A stretch of DNA of 64,000 nt from Meandrina meandrites (Eukaryota > Cnidaria > Anthozoa > Scleractinia > Meandrinidae): contig OY855905.1 in the NCBI GenBank assembly GCA_963693305.1, forward strand, positions 20,154,437 to 20,218,436, read 5' to 3'. Each line of letters opens with the position of its first letter. The stretch's first letter is position 1. Made by a program: the position numbers and the translations under genes. Below, one piece after another: positions 24,601 to 34,618 of the stretch. Under the pieces are notes generated by a model. It did not search any database and was not told where the DNA came from. It was given only the letters and a program-made list of their open reading frames with translations.

Positions 24601-27600
24601 ATAAAAATTATACTGATGCCCTGATTTTTTTTACTTTGTTTTTACAGCCTCCACCTATCAAACCTCCAAGACTTCCAAGGTTTGTATAAAATAAGCATTG
24701 TAACTTAGCTAAAGAAAGAGCTGCAGGCAGCAACAGAGAATCAGAGTGAATATCCTGTTTACTTTGTTGCTTCACCTCCGTTCCCTTCTTCCTTGCCTTA
24801 TATGTTCTTACTTATTTTTTCATGAATTTGAATATTTTTTGTTGTTTTTTTCTTGCTGTCCTCTTCAATCGGTTCCAACTTCCCATGCAAAATAAAGGAA
24901 GTGTATCATGGATCATAATGTTCGCTAACCTTTTGGATTTGCATCAAGTAACTTGATGTACTGTGAAAGTGAAAAGCTGATATGATACAATCAGTGAAAG
25001 TTCTTGTGCTATGAATTTGTGATTGTCCAATGTTAATTCTATAATTCCAGAAAATCTCAGATTTCTATAACCAATCTTTGTTAATCTTCCAGTGTTAGCA
25101 TATGCTGTTTCTTTCCTGCTTTCCCTGTACTTTAGTCTTTCTTTAAATTGTTTTCATTTCTTTACTTTGTTTTGGATTTATAATCTGTTATACTCCCCCT
25201 CTGAGAGGTTTTAGGATGCATAGTGGCCTAATGGTAAGTGCACTGAACTCCAGATTGAGTGGTCTGGGTTCAAGCCCTGGCGGGGATCACTGCTTAGTTC
25301 CTCTCTCTACCCAGGTGTTTAAATGGGTGCCAGTGAATTTACTGTTGGGGGTAACCCAACAGTGGACTAGCATCCCATTCAGGGAGGAAAAGAAATACGC
25401 CTAGTCGCTTAATGCTACAGAGACAGGGTTATTTCACCGCATAGACCTTACCTACTCACCGTTTAGAGGGTTTATCAAGTTGCATGTTTCTCTAAAGTTG
25501 TATTTTTTTATCATTTATTCTTGCAGCGAGTCTGATAATCAAGGTGAGCAATTAAAAAAAAACATATTAAATATCTAGAAATATATTAAAATGTATGTTA
25601 ATAAAATAGATATAATCTACAGCTAGAAGATAATAGTCAAAGTAAAAGTGTTCTGTCTGTTTAGAATATCTGATTTGTTGATTAGTTTGTTTTTCAGAAA
25701 TATTACCCTGCTTCATAATGATTTGAATAATTTGTTCCATCTTTTTGTTAAATCACCGGTAACAGTCACTTGGCTACTCAAAGACCTCATGTTCAGATAA
25801 GAACGTTCTTTTTGTATTAATTTTAGATGATGCTCCTAGCCTACCTGGGAGACCGTTACCAGGCATGAAACAGAGATCACCTCTTCCTGCACCACCTGAA
25901 CCAAAGGTAAACTAATCCCCTTCAATCATGTACATGTGCAGCAGTTTCTGTACCACAGGTTCCTGAAGACTCCTTGAGCCTTAAGTTGGGAGTACAGTGA
26001 CCCTGGAAGTCATACAGAACCCAGCATCTGAAACCATTAGGCCCCCAAATGACTTTACTGTTTGCATTTTTGGGTGACTCTCCTCCATTTGTTAATCACC
26101 AGCTCGGACGGCAATAGCCCTCTCCTTCCCTAACCGCTCCCCCCTCCCCCTCCCCCCCCCCCCCCCCTCACAACCCAGCCCTTTTCATACAAAATTTTAC
26201 AGGCAGGTAACTTACCCTTCAATTCTTGCCAGATTAAAGTAAACGGAGCATGACAAAGGAACATTTGGCCATCACCTCTGTGATACAAGACTGTCCATCT
26301 TAGAAAAATTGCTTATTGTTAGTTTCTTAGTTCTTGAAAACTTGATGTCGTGTTTGTTGAAATGTTTTTATTGGTGGCTTTCAATGTTCTTACAGTCTAG
26401 AGACATTTCAGCATTGATTTCTTGGGAATCAATCATGCTGCTGAAAGATGAAAGAAGTGATGTTTTGTAATGGCATTTTTATTCTTGCTTTTTTTCAGTC
26501 TGTTGATCCACTGAAGCAGTTTCCTTGGTTCCATGGACCACTGGACAAAAAATTAGCAGAAACTGCCTTGAAATCATTTTCCAAGGTCTGCATTCATGTC
26601 AAATTGTTGCTGTTGCTGTTTGTTTTTGTTTGTTTGTTTGTTTTTTTCATTTTGCAATTTACCTTCAACTTTTATCATTTAGGATTTGAATTTGTCTAGC
26701 TCTCATTTTTATTATGTAGTGTATGAAAATCATGCAATGCAATTGAATTAGCTCACGTAACACAGAAGATCTCTCAAGAGCGCATGTGCACATGCATCAA
26801 GATCAAATTGGAATTTTGAGTGTTGGTTTTGCAGAGGGAAGAAAACCAGAGAAACCGGAGAAAAACCCTCAGCAAGAATGCGAACCAACAACAAACTCGA
26901 CCTACGTATGACTCTGGGTCCAAAATTCGAATGTAGGCCACATTGGTGGGAAGCAAGTGCTTTCACCCCACCCCTGCTCCAGCCCTCCTACCCTTGCAGG
27001 TTCACAGACATTTTGTCTTCTCTTTGTGTCTGAAGTGTTGAGCATTTTATATATTTTTGTTTTCTACAGGAAGGGGCATTCATTGTACGGAACAGCTCAA
27101 AAGATCCAAATAACTACTCCATGTCTCTTTTTTCTAAAGGAAGTGTGAAACATCTCAGGTGAGACATTGCTTTTTTGTTATTTTGTATTAGCCAAGGGAG
27201 GGGGATTTTTGTATTGGCAGGAGAAGGAAATTTTGTATGAACGAGGAAAGTGGTATTCTGTTTTAATGAGGTCAGTCAGAAGGCACGAGATCAGTGGCCA
27301 GAGTTTTCACTTTTTTTAATGAGCTTTATTTCCTGTAATTCAAAATCAACTTTTCATGAGTATATTTATCACAGATCTTGTTTATGAATGTATCATCAAT
27401 ATTCATTTCTCTATAATTTTTCTAATTTACTTAGTTTCTTCTTTATACAAGATTTCAGCTATAGTAACCAATTGTCTTTGTTTACATTTTACAGAATGCC
27501 TCGCGATCCGACAAATAATAAATTTGTGCTTGGAGACAGTGGGAAAGTGGTATGGTTTTATCTGCTTGTACACACGTGTTACAGTTTTATGTTGGGAAAT

Positions 27601-27653
27601 GGCTGCATTAGTTACAGAATAGAATAGAACCGACTGACCGACCGACCGACCGA

Positions 27654-27704
<51 letters not shown>

Positions 27705-27833
27705 CTGTTGTACTTCTTTCTTCAGCAATTTAGTTCCATACCTGAGCTAGTTAATTACTATAGCCAACACCATGTCGAGCTGAAGTCAGGAAGCTCTACT
27801 TCTCTCACTGCCGCCTGCCCAGTGAGGTTATGA
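8681..27833 (+). CDS. SLP-76/BLNK-type SH2 adaptor protein, 22 exons (N-terminal end not secured)
   Basis: Exons, all in phase with GT-AG borders: 8681-8754, 9188-9249, 9936-10014, 11051-11091, 15580-15660, 16360-16426, 18427-18462, 19221-19297, 19853-19883, 20947-21038, 21643-21859, 22432-22566, 22973-23095, 23568-23712, 24190-24271, 24648-24679, 25527-25543, 25827-25906, 26499-26585, 27070-27158, 27495-27549, 27726-27833 (TGA). Together about 602 residues. Order: basic KERKKPSVV start, very acidic stretch with EEYIEP and QIYDEPP tyrosines, a basic patch, a YxxP cluster, about 200 residues of proline-rich motifs (PPPRRPPKPG, PPPRK, RPPIPPP), then a C-terminal SH2 domain (FIVRNSS as the FLVRES-equivalent). 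This order matches SLP-76/BLNK/CLNK adaptors, which link tyrosine kinases to PLC-gamma, Vav, Nck and Grb2 at the plasma membrane. There is no kinase, SH3 or membrane segment. Start codon and any N-terminal helix or SAM domain lie in unidentified upstream exon(s). Confidence 0.85.
9396..9500. repeat. 26-bp tandem motif related to the 31062-31565 foldback element
   Basis: GCTTGCGGTTAG occurs at 9419, 9445 and 9471, followed by TTTCATTTGTTGATAAGG. The same word order is found in the arms of the element at 31062-31565, so this is a decayed half copy inside an intron. Confidence 0.65.
10087..10130 (-). mobile_element. tRNA-derived SINE fragment
   Basis: On the minus strand the sequence reads GAGTCTCTGCATAGCTCAGT followed by GGATAGAGC, an A-box-like tRNA head (TAGCTCAGTGGATAGAGC). 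Only the 5' tRNA part is kept. Confidence 0.5.
10432..10545. repeat. Imperfect inverted repeat (TTAATTTTTTTCTTCAGTTG arms)
   Basis: The arm near 10425-10455 (TTGCAGTTAATTTTTTTCTT) is repeated inverted near 10515-10545 (AAGAAAAAATTAACTGCAAC). A short foldback in an intron. Confidence 0.55.
12984..13704. mobile_element. Older foldback element split by a later MITE insertion
   Basis: The left arm (TTTAGTGTGTAGTA, then TCGCTGTA after the insertion) matches in inverse the right arm at about 13676-13704 (TACAGCGATACTACACACTA). The left arm is interrupted exactly at its TA by the 13003-13596 insertion, while the right arm has the uninterrupted order GTAGTATCGC. So this element was present first. 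Confidence 0.7.
13003..13596. mobile_element. Tc1/mariner-type MITE with TA target duplication
   Basis: The ends are CAGTAAACACCCGCGTGTAA and, in inverse, CAGTAAACACCCGTGTGTAA. TA dinucleotides flank both sides (13001-13002 and 13597-13598). Inside is a further palindrome around AAAAGGGATAAGTAAACAAA (13190-13285). At 594 bp with no ORF it is non-autonomous. TA duplication is the mark of Tc1/mariner-type transposition. Confidence 0.75.
13920..15080. mobile_element. Non-autonomous DNA element with about 70-bp TIRs (MULE-like)
   Basis: Terminal repeats begin TAGGCTGTGTACAGCCGTCC on the left and TAGCCTGTGTACAGCCGTCC in inverse on the right, and continue through GGGGAGGGAACGTCTGTGTT and GGCGGCGTTAAT. 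Flanks read TCATTACTG (13911-13919) and TCATATTACTG (15081-15091), a probable 9-bp duplication with a 2-bp change. That size fits Mutator-like elements. No transposase ORF is present. Confidence 0.65.
17690..17790 (-). mobile_element. tRNA-derived SINE (minus strand)
   Basis: On the minus strand: GAGTCTCCAGTAGCTCAGAG with GATAGAGC (A box) and about 45 bases later GGTTCATTAATCCC (B-box-like). It is not a functional tRNA gene because the stems do not pair well. Confidence 0.6.
17880..17950 (+). mobile_element. tRNA-derived SINE head (plus strand)
   Basis: TCTCCAGTAGCTCAGTGGTT then AGAGC (A box), and GGGTTCGGATG (B-box-like) about 40 bases on. It faces the minus-strand copy at 17690-17790 with about 90 bases between. 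Confidence 0.6.
18492..18649. repeat. (GATT)n-(GACT)n-(GATT)n microsatellite
   Basis: Compound tetranucleotide array: GATT units, then GACT units (about 18558-18588), then GATT again. It lies in an intron. Confidence 0.95.
20059..20080. repeat. Poly(G) tract of about 22 bases
   Basis: An uninterrupted run of G within an intron, likely length-variable and a possible assembly-error site. Confidence 0.9.
20418..20636. mobile_element. Short foldback/MITE with about 90-bp arms
   Basis: The left arm CGTGAACACCTAAGATTATT and the inverse of the right arm CGTGAACACCTAAGGTTATT share order through ATTGTTT, GACCAATCAGATG and AGAAGAAAC. It lies in an intron of the SH2 adaptor gene. Confidence 0.7.
21643..21859 (+). 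CDS. Exon of the SH2 adaptor carrying a YxxP tyrosine cluster
   Basis: This 217-bp exon encodes five tyrosine sites: one YDEVP and four YEVP repeats (YEVPDD, YEVPDQ, YEVPEE twice), all in acidic context. Known preference: phospho-YxxP is the ligand type for Crk and Nck SH2 domains, and acidic flanks favour Src/Syk-family kinases. The last repeats differ by few bases, so they look like recent small tandem duplications. Confidence 0.85.
22069..22110. repeat. (CCCCCA)n-type C-rich microsatellite
   Basis: CCCACCCC/CCCCCACC repeats, C-rich on the plus strand, in an intron. Confidence 0.85.
23773..23905 (+). mobile_element. tRNA-derived SINE
   Basis: GTGTGGCCCTGCAAGTGGTT with AGAATGCTAGACTTGAAATC forms an A-box region and anticodon-arm-like part; GCAGTTTCAAGTCCTGC is a B-box (GGTTCAAGTCC-like). 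A tRNA-unrelated body (TAGTTTCCGAGTTCAACTCC) follows. Confidence 0.65.
25213..25440 (+). mobile_element. tRNA-derived SINE, long copy
   Basis: The head GTGGCCTAATGGTAAGTGCA has an A box, and GGTCTGGGTTCAAGCCCTGG is an almost canonical B box. The body contains GTTGGGGGTAACCCAACAG and AGCATCCCATTCAGGGAGGA, the type seen in cnidarian SINEs. Inserted in an intron in sense orientation. Confidence 0.75.
26139..26167. repeat. C-rich homopolymer tract
   Basis: CCCCCTCCCCC followed by a run of about 14 C. Intronic. Confidence 0.85.
26499..27833 (+). CDS. Four exons encoding the SH2 domain of the adaptor
   Basis: Exons 26499-26585, 27070-27158, 27495-27549 and 27726-27833 encode WFHGPLDKKLAE (helix A), EGAFIVRNSS (betaB strand with the phosphotyrosine-binding arginine), YSMSLF, VKHLRMPRD, KFVLG, FSSIPELVNYY (helix B) and the ending ACPVRL. 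Domain length of about 100 residues is normal. Known role: binding phosphotyrosine on activated receptors or kinases. Confidence 0.85.
27629..27703. repeat. (GACC)n-(GATT)n microsatellite
   Basis: GACC units followed by a long GATT array, just before the last coding exon of the SH2 adaptor gene. Confidence 0.95.
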
Positions 27834-30800
27834 TCAATTGGATGGAAAGCTCTCCAACTACTCTCCATGTGGAGATGGATCTGTTTCAAATCCTGGTATG
27901 ATTCGTGACAGAAAAACTTCAGGTTTTAATTTACAAGTGCTGATGTTACTAATGTAAATAATTTAATTGCACAAAGTGCCTCGTAACTTACCGTGTTGGT
28001 ACATGATGTTTGATGGATAATACACGTATCAGGGCGTTTAATCAAACTCATCAACCAATAAAGACAAGTGATCGTCATTTTCGTTAATAACATTCAGAGG
28101 CAATCATGCGTGAAGTGATTATGTCAAAACTAAAGAAACGGGCCCCCGAAAGCCCCTATGTCACTTGCTTTAACCCATGTCTTGAAACATTTTCTGAATG
28201 AAGAGAAATCAAACACACGATGTTCTAGCATGTTGCGATGACAGTTTTTTAAGAACTAAATGGTCATATGAGTTTTGATTTTGTCTCAAAATTCTCCATT
28301 CTAAGGAATTTAGTAGTGATGTTACTTTGGGTATTTTACTTGTTCCAAGTACTTGTTACAGTTAAATTAAGTTGCTAAAGTTAAGTTTGTGTATTCTTTA
28401 GGATAGAAAAGTGAGAGAATAAGTGACGGCGATCACTCTAATTCAGAACATGAGAATACATATGAAAAATAGAATTTGATTTTCGAGTTAGAATGGATCA
28501 CAAACTAGTTTTATAGCGATTTAAAACGACAGAGTATTTTTAGGCCAAAATGTACATATTTTTAGTTTAAAAAGTAGAATAAAAAAAATTGAGTTGGGAA
28601 GGAACCCAACAGAGAACGTGCATTTATACTGAGCACTTCAAGAAGCAAATTTTAAGGTCTGTCTTTATATAATTCTATAATATTGTTACTTGGACGTTTT
28701 TGAGTGACCATTGTGGCATCCATTTTTGCATTTGGCAAAAAACTGGTGCAGCTTTGCCTTAACCAATAAGAGTAAAGATTTTTTCCTCTCGTCCAATCAG
28801 ATCCAACTGTGAATGGCTTGCGCGGCATTTCGCGCGCTTTTTAACTGTTACACATCGTTACCAGTTCTAAATTGTTTGGAAATTTGATTCCAGAAATTGT
28901 GAAAGTCATTTTAAAGCCACTCGTATTTAAAAGCCACCATTACAAATCAAGACACTTGAAAACAAACTCTTTGTAGACGTCATTCCGTTGCTACGGAAGA
29001 TGGACGCTCTTTAGTCATTGTTTCTTTTGATCTTCTGTTAAAGTGCTTTAGTAAGGTGGCTTGCAGCACTGAGTGGATGGGTGATTTTCGCCTTTTAGTT
29101 GAAAATTACTTATAGCGATATTTGTATAGGGCAGATTATAAATACTTGAATATTTAAGATGGTTTTTTAGCAATTATTGTCTGGCCTTGCCACAAATGAC
29201 GGAGCTATAGTTGTTGAGCAGAACATGAATTTTGCTGAATTACCTTTTAATGTTAACTTTGATTAGCGGATAGAATTAGCGGAATTTTTTAAAGTTAGTT
29301 TGCAAAACGTTATTTTTTGTAATTACGTAAATACATACATCGTGGTGTAGATTTCTGGTGAGCTCTTGATTTGTCTGTACTCAAGTAACTGTTTTCCTAA
29401 AAAGAACCTGTGTTGAGTGAGTGGACCAACTGAACTGAATTTTACGTTGGTCAGAAGGTCCTTTTCAATTTGGAATTGCGTTTTTAGTAACAGGATTTAT
29501 TGTTATCACAGCAATCTCGACCCAATGTATTTTCGAAATATTAATCCAATATGGCAGGTAGACTGGCTGCCATCTTGAGGAACTCCCAGAAGACCCTGGG
29601 AATGAGGACAGTTGAAAACTGTGTTGCCTTTTGCCTCAATTTCAAATCGAGGCCTTTGGATGAAAGTAAGCTTTTAAGTCTAAAAATTGTTTTGCTTGAG
29701 GCCTCATTTTGAAAGAAGCAGTTAATTTACAGAGAACGCAATATCCCACCTAGTTAATGTAGTTTATGTGCTCTTAGGTATTATTTTTCAAATTTGTATT
29801 TTGTTGTTTTGTCTAATTACGTTTTATTATCATGTTAAGCAATATAGGCTTTGCTGAAATAACAGCTAACAGTCTGCCTGTAAACGACAGGTTCAAGTCA
29901 TAAACCCTACTAAAACACCGAATGAGTTTGTTAGCATTAATCAGGAGTCGCATAATAGGATATATAGAGTATTTTTAATACATGTAATAGCGATACGATA
30001 ATTGTAGATATTTTTGTAACTATATTTACGTCTCATTTTTTATAAATAATAAAGTTAGATATTTTTGTTTAGTATTGACGTATATTTTCATTGCCTGCAG
30101 AGCACTCTGAAAAAGAAGACAGCAACGACGTACAAAGCTGAATAACAAATACAAACTCTTTTTGGCGGCGGTAGGGAAATTTGAATATACGGGAAACGCA
30201 CTGTATGCAGTAGAACTCAAAACGGCACAAGCTGCCTCCTTACCAGCTAAACCCAAACGCCCCTCCCAAGCCGTCTGCGTAGGAGGCTAACATACCACGC
30301 ACCCCTCCCTCTCGAGCTATGCACAGTGACGCATGGAAGAATATAGCCGTTTACCGCTGTTTCAAAACGAGTCCTCGTGCAAAAGGTTTTTGAAAATGAG
30401 TCAAATTTGCCTGAAAATGAACGTGCTCGTAAAACACATTTTCATATGAATAGTTTAGCACAGGAATTCCTGTTTTAATTTCGTAGAGGAGCCCAGTTTT
30501 GCACGAAGACTCGTTTTGGCACAGCTAAAAGGCATCTGAGAATTGGCTTATGGTACAAACCTGTTGCTACAAACCTGTTTCAAGAAGAGTTGAGACAATC
30601 TTGGTTAAGAATGCCACTTAGATATTTTCACATTGATTCCTTGATCAATATAGTATGGGGAGGGTGGTTCAGAAAAAAATATTTGTTTATTTTTCGACTC
30701 AGTTTTGACAGTTTTTCATAGTTAATTTTCACAGTTACCTTCGAGCTTCGGTCTCGGAAAACTGTTTGCATCTTGGAACAGATAATGTCCGTGGACAAAT

Positions 30801-31050
30801 ATCCGAGCACATTGGAGGCCATTGTTTATATAATCAATTGGCTTTATCAATCGATGTCAACTAACTGATTTTTCGTTCTGAATGAAGGACACCGTAAAAT
30901 CTCGTTAATGACTCCGCTCCAGCTCCCTCGATAAAAAAAGTCCAAGGGGAATAAATGAGAGTCAAGGACTTGAAAATTGGGATTCCTATTCGCACTGCAT
31001 AAATTATCGACATCGCATATAAGAACAACAAATCATGAATAAATTGACAG
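27834..31050. other. 3' flank and intergenic stretch, no supported gene
   Basis: It presumably holds the 3' UTR of the SH2 adaptor gene. A short ORF at 29551 begins MAGRLAAILR, but it is followed by repeat-like sequence and has no supported partner exon. An imperfect foldback lies at about 30358-30530 (AAAACGAGTCCTCGTGCAAA facing TTTTGCACGAAGACTCGTTT). Confidence 0.45.
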
Positions 31051-31061
31051 TGTTCAAGTGC

Positions 31062-31565
31062 GGCGGGGCTAAAGTACAGGTCACAGGTCACAGGTTACAG
31101 GTCACAGGTCAAAAAAATGAAACATTTGGAGGGTATGTACTGAGGCCCAAAATGATGAACAAAACTTGTTGCGGTTAGCTTTTACCCCTGTTGGCTTGCA
31201 GTTATCTTTTACTCTGGTTTGCTTGCGGTTAGCTTTCACTCCGGTTGGCTTGCGGTTAGCTTTTATTTGTTGATTAGGACAGTACTCTATATATTTGTCT
31301 TTTGTTTCGTTTATAGAGTACTGCCCTAACCAGCAACTAAAAGCTAACCGCAAGCAAACCAAAGTGAAAGCTAACCGCAAGCAAACCAGAGTAAAAACTA
31401 ACCGCAAGCAAACAGAGGTAAAAGCTAACCGTAACTGACAAGTTTTGTTTATCATTTTGGGCTTCAGAACATACCCTTCAAATGTTATTTTTTTGACCTG
31501 TGACCTGTGACCTGTAACCTGTGACCTGTGACCTGTAACCTGTGACCTGTACTTTAGCCCCGCCG
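31062..31565. mobile_element. Foldback/MULE-like MITE with 10-bp target-site duplication
   Basis: The element starts GGCGGGGCTAAAGTACAGGT and ends with its inverse; the arms are about 230 bp and include tandem ACAGGTCACAGG and GCTTGCGGTTAGCTTT subrepeats. It is flanked by GTTCAAGTGC at 31052-31061 and 31566-31575. A 9-10 bp duplication fits Mutator-like transposition. No ORF of interest is inside. Confidence 0.85.
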
Positions 31566-32392
31566 GTTCAAGTGCAACGCCAGAGGGAACATGCCTGTGC
31601 CCTTCTTCTTCATCGGAACTACAACACTAGCCTTCAGACCTTGACTCCAGGATAAGGCTCATCAGACTGAATGTGTATTTACTGATTCAGTTGGCAAATT
31701 TGTACGACTTTTCCTTCGCCAGTTGCTATTGAATTTAAGCTATGTACTGAATCGTTCGGTCTGAATGCTCATGCGAAGACTTCAGATACAGGTTTCGTTG
31801 GCACCAAGAAGACACGTGGAGCGTCTTATAGTTTTGAACGCGAAGTTTCAGCAGAGAGGTTTTCAGCAACGCCTCAGCAGGGAGCAGTTCGGATTCCTCG
31901 AGCCTTGGCTTGCCTTCTTCAAGCATAGACGACGCAAGGCGTAAATGCGCTTGGACTTAAATCGAACATGGCGGTGTTTTCCTGAGGTAATATTTTGTCC
32001 AGGTTAATGTGGCTTTGCGTTGGTATTGCTCTGTCAATTTTGTTTTTGCGTGCGACGGAAGGGCAGTGCTGGGTTGGCTGGGCGGCTCTTTTCGTTCAAA
32101 TGTCCGTTTTACTGTCATGGTATTTTTGTAAACGGAGGCGATTTTTTCAGTTATTTTCCACGTGGTTGGGCTATGTAAATTACGTTTCGCTACTGACGGT
32201 GAGGTATAATGCCCAAAGGGAGTGGTTCTTTTGTTATTTTTTCCACGTGGTTGGGCTCTAGTGCTTATTCGCTCGACTTCTAGCGCCCTTGCTGACCAGA
32301 ATTGATATTGTGTCACGTTATGCCAAAGGTTGGGCTCCGTACGGTATCAGTATTATCTTACGAAGTATTTAAAAGGATTATTTGTCGCGTTT

Positions 32393-33260
32393 ATGAAATG
32401 TTATGGCCAGTGAGGCATATAATTGCCTGTTTTGTCACGAAGTGATTCATTCAGCGTGTTATCTGTTTGATGATCGTGACTTTTGAGAATGTTATGGCCA
32501 GTGAGGCATATAATTGCCTGTTTTGTCATGAAGTGATTCACTCAGCGTGTGGTCTGTTTGATGATCGTGACTTTTGAGAATGTTATGGCCAGTGAGGCAT
32601 AATTGCCTGTTTTGTCATGAAGTGATTCACTCAGCGTGTGGTCTGTTTGATGATCGTGACTTTTGAGAATGTTATGGCCAGCGAGGCATATAATTGCCTG
32701 TTTTGTCATGAAGTGATTCACTCAGCGTGTGGTCTGTTTGATGATCGTGACTTTTGAGAATGTTATGGCCAGTGAGGCATATTATTGCCTGTTTTGTCAC
32801 GAAGTGATTCACTCAGCGTGTGGTCTGTTTGATGATCGTGACTTTTGAGAATGTTATGGCCAGTGAGGCATATAATTGCCTGCTTTGTCACGAAGTGATT
32901 TATTCAGCGTGTTGTCTGTTTGATGATCGTGACTTTTGAGAATGTTATGGCCAGTGAGGCATATAATTGCCTGCTTTGTCACGAAGTGACTCACTCAGCG
33001 TGTTGTCTGTTTGATGATCTTGACTTTTGAGAATGTTATGGCTAGTGAGGCATATAATTGCCAGTTTTGTCACGAAGTGATTCACTCAGCGTGTTGTCTG
33101 TTTGATGATCGTGACTTTTGAGAATGTTATGGCCAGTGAGGCATATAATTGCCTGTTTTGTCACGAAGTGATTTGTTCAGCGTGTTGGCTGATTGTTGAA
33201 CTTGTCTGTCAGAATGTTATGGCCAGTGAGGCATATAATTTTGTCATAAGATGATTTTTT
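32393..33260. repeat. 91-bp minisatellite, about 10 copies
   Basis: TTATGGCCAGTGAGGCATAT-type starts occur at 32401, 32492, 32583, 32672, 32763, 32854, 32945, 33036, 33127 and 33217, nearly always 91 bp apart. Units contain ATTGCCTGTTTTGTCA and GATGATCGTGACTTTTGAGA. Copies decay to about 33310. The array ends about 600 bases before the Polinton. Confidence 0.95.
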
Positions 33261-33897
33261 CAGCGAGTTTTCTGGATTGATGATCGTACCTGTGAGAGAG
33301 GCAAATATTTGCCTGTTTCTTATGAAGTGATTCCTACGACAAGTTCTTTGATTGGTGATCGTCATTGTTTGAATGCTATGCTAAGTGAGACATGTGATTT
33401 GCCGGTTCTGTTTTGAAGTGATATCGGGTTCATGGTTATGACGGTGTTATGACCAGTGTGACATACAATTTTCCCAGCTTTCTTTGGAAGTGACTGCCAA
33501 GATGCGTTAGACGCAGTGTGAAGCGAAATTCGATTTTTTGATGGCCAGACGTGTGACCCCTTCCTCAGATTGCTTGCTTGAAGACCTGGAATGTTATTAC
33601 CGATGTGGCGTGCGTAGACCGCTTGTTTGTTCACTGTGATAGTGACAACACGTTATGGCTATAAGCTTTTGGGGAATTAGACATTTAGCATTCATCCTGT
33701 ACATGCTTCGGGGTTTAACAGGCCTTAGAGTTCACATTTTTAGAGAGATTAAAAAGTCGTGTCATCCATTTATAGGGAGACTCGTTGTTATTGTTGTAAT
33801 CGCCTTAGCCATTGCAAAGCCATGCGAGAGTCTTCGGGTTTATACGTGAGTAGTGCTTCTGTTAGCCTTTCAGCAGTCTTTCTCTTGGTCAAATATC

Positions 33898-33903
33898 CAT
33901 AAA
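33898..33903. repeat. Target-site duplication, left (CATAAA)
   Basis: CATAAA directly precedes the left terminal repeat and is found again at 50342-50347 directly after the right one. Six-base duplications are typical of Polintons. One A could belong to the element, which would make it five bases. Confidence 0.85.
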
Positions 33904-34130
33904 GTAGTAGTATCGGAGTCCATCAAATACCACCTCGGGCGCACCCGCCTAATTTTTGCCTCTTTCCGGACTAGTACTCAGGGATAAACCCTTCGTACTA
34001 GGGAAAGAGGCAAAAGGCGGGTGCTGCTCAGTAGTATTTGATGGACTCCGATACTACTACTTGGCAAACAGCGAGTAAACACCGCCCATTTAGAGGAATG
34101 CAGCTTAATGTTAACATCAATCAATAAATC
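33904..34130 (+). repeat. Polinton left terminal inverted repeat (self-complementary)
   Basis: The first about 158 bases match the inverse of 50183-50341 almost base for base; weaker matching (TTTAGAGGAATG, AGCTTAATG) continues to about 34120. The repeat is itself an imperfect palindrome: GTATCGGAGTCCATCAAATA near 33910 faces its complement near 34034-34054, GCACCCGCCT (33941) faces AGGCGGGTGC (34015), and CTAGTAC faces GTACTAG in the loop. It can fold into one long terminal hairpin. Confidence 0.9.
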
Positions 34131-34493
34131 ATGGGAGATCTGTTAAATCAAATTCAAAATCTTCCACCGCAAATTCGAGAAAACTTTTTAAAACATTTTA
34201 CAAAGGTTCAGTTAAGAAGGCGCCATCTTCAAGGGTGGGGAGAAGTGAACCAGCAGATCAGAGAAGCACCAAAATGTCAAAACGAAGAGAAAATACTGAT
34301 ATGCCGCTGCTGCCCAACCTGCAAAAAAATTGAGCACAACAACCACTGTTGCAGCAATTGCTTAACAAGCGAAGACCTGGAATTTGAATTGGCAGTACAT
34401 AGTTACGACCCAACATTACTATATTTTGTAAAAAGGGTCTGCAAAGCCTGCAAAACCTGGAAAATTCAAAATGAAACAGCGCCCGCAGCATGA
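34131..34493 (+). CDS. Polinton hypothetical Cys-rich protein (paralogue of 35234-35581); reading frame continues past TGA
   Basis: The 120-residue product has an N-terminal helix-rich half (LPPQIRENFLKHF, QGWGEVNQQIREAP) and a cysteine-rich second half (CRCCPTCKK, CCSNC, CKAC) that could bind zinc. The same N-terminal pattern recurs in the neighbour at 35234, so the two are tandem paralogues. The TGA at 34491-34493 is followed in the same frame by another open stretch to 34670 with protein-like composition. The gene may therefore be longer and broken, or read through. No recognised family; function unknown. Confidence 0.65.
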   Translation: MGDLLNQIQNLPPQIRENFLKHFTKVQLRRRHLQGWGEVNQQIREAPKCQNEEKILICRCCPTCKKIEHNNHCCSNCLTSEDLEFELAVHSYDPTLLYFVKRVCKACKTWKIQNETAPAA

Positions 34494-34618
34494 CTAGAAG
34501 AACAAGAAGAAGTGGACTTAACAGACATGGAAGAGTACGATTTGACGGGAAAAGGAGAGCCGGTTTACGAAACACCAATCCTGACGCCGCGGCTGACCCG
34601 CAGAATAATGGCAAATGA
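34490..34618 (+). CDS. Possible small basic ORF overlapping the TGA of the previous gene
   Basis: An ATG overlaps the previous stop (ATGA). It encodes 42 residues rich in arginine at the start (MTRRTRRSGL). Short, very basic peptides occur as core proteins in adenoviruses and relatives, but overlap with the acidic in-frame continuation at 34494-34670 makes it likely that only one of the two frames is real. Confidence 0.2.
   Translation: MTRRTRRSGLNRHGRVRFDGKRRAGLRNTNPDAAADPQNNGK

Noticed and set aside
29551..29700. Possible first exon starting MAGRLAAILR
   Set aside because: The surrounding words (GGCTGCCATCTTGAGGAAC, CCCTGGGAATGAGG) look like a common coral repeat, and no partner exon was found.
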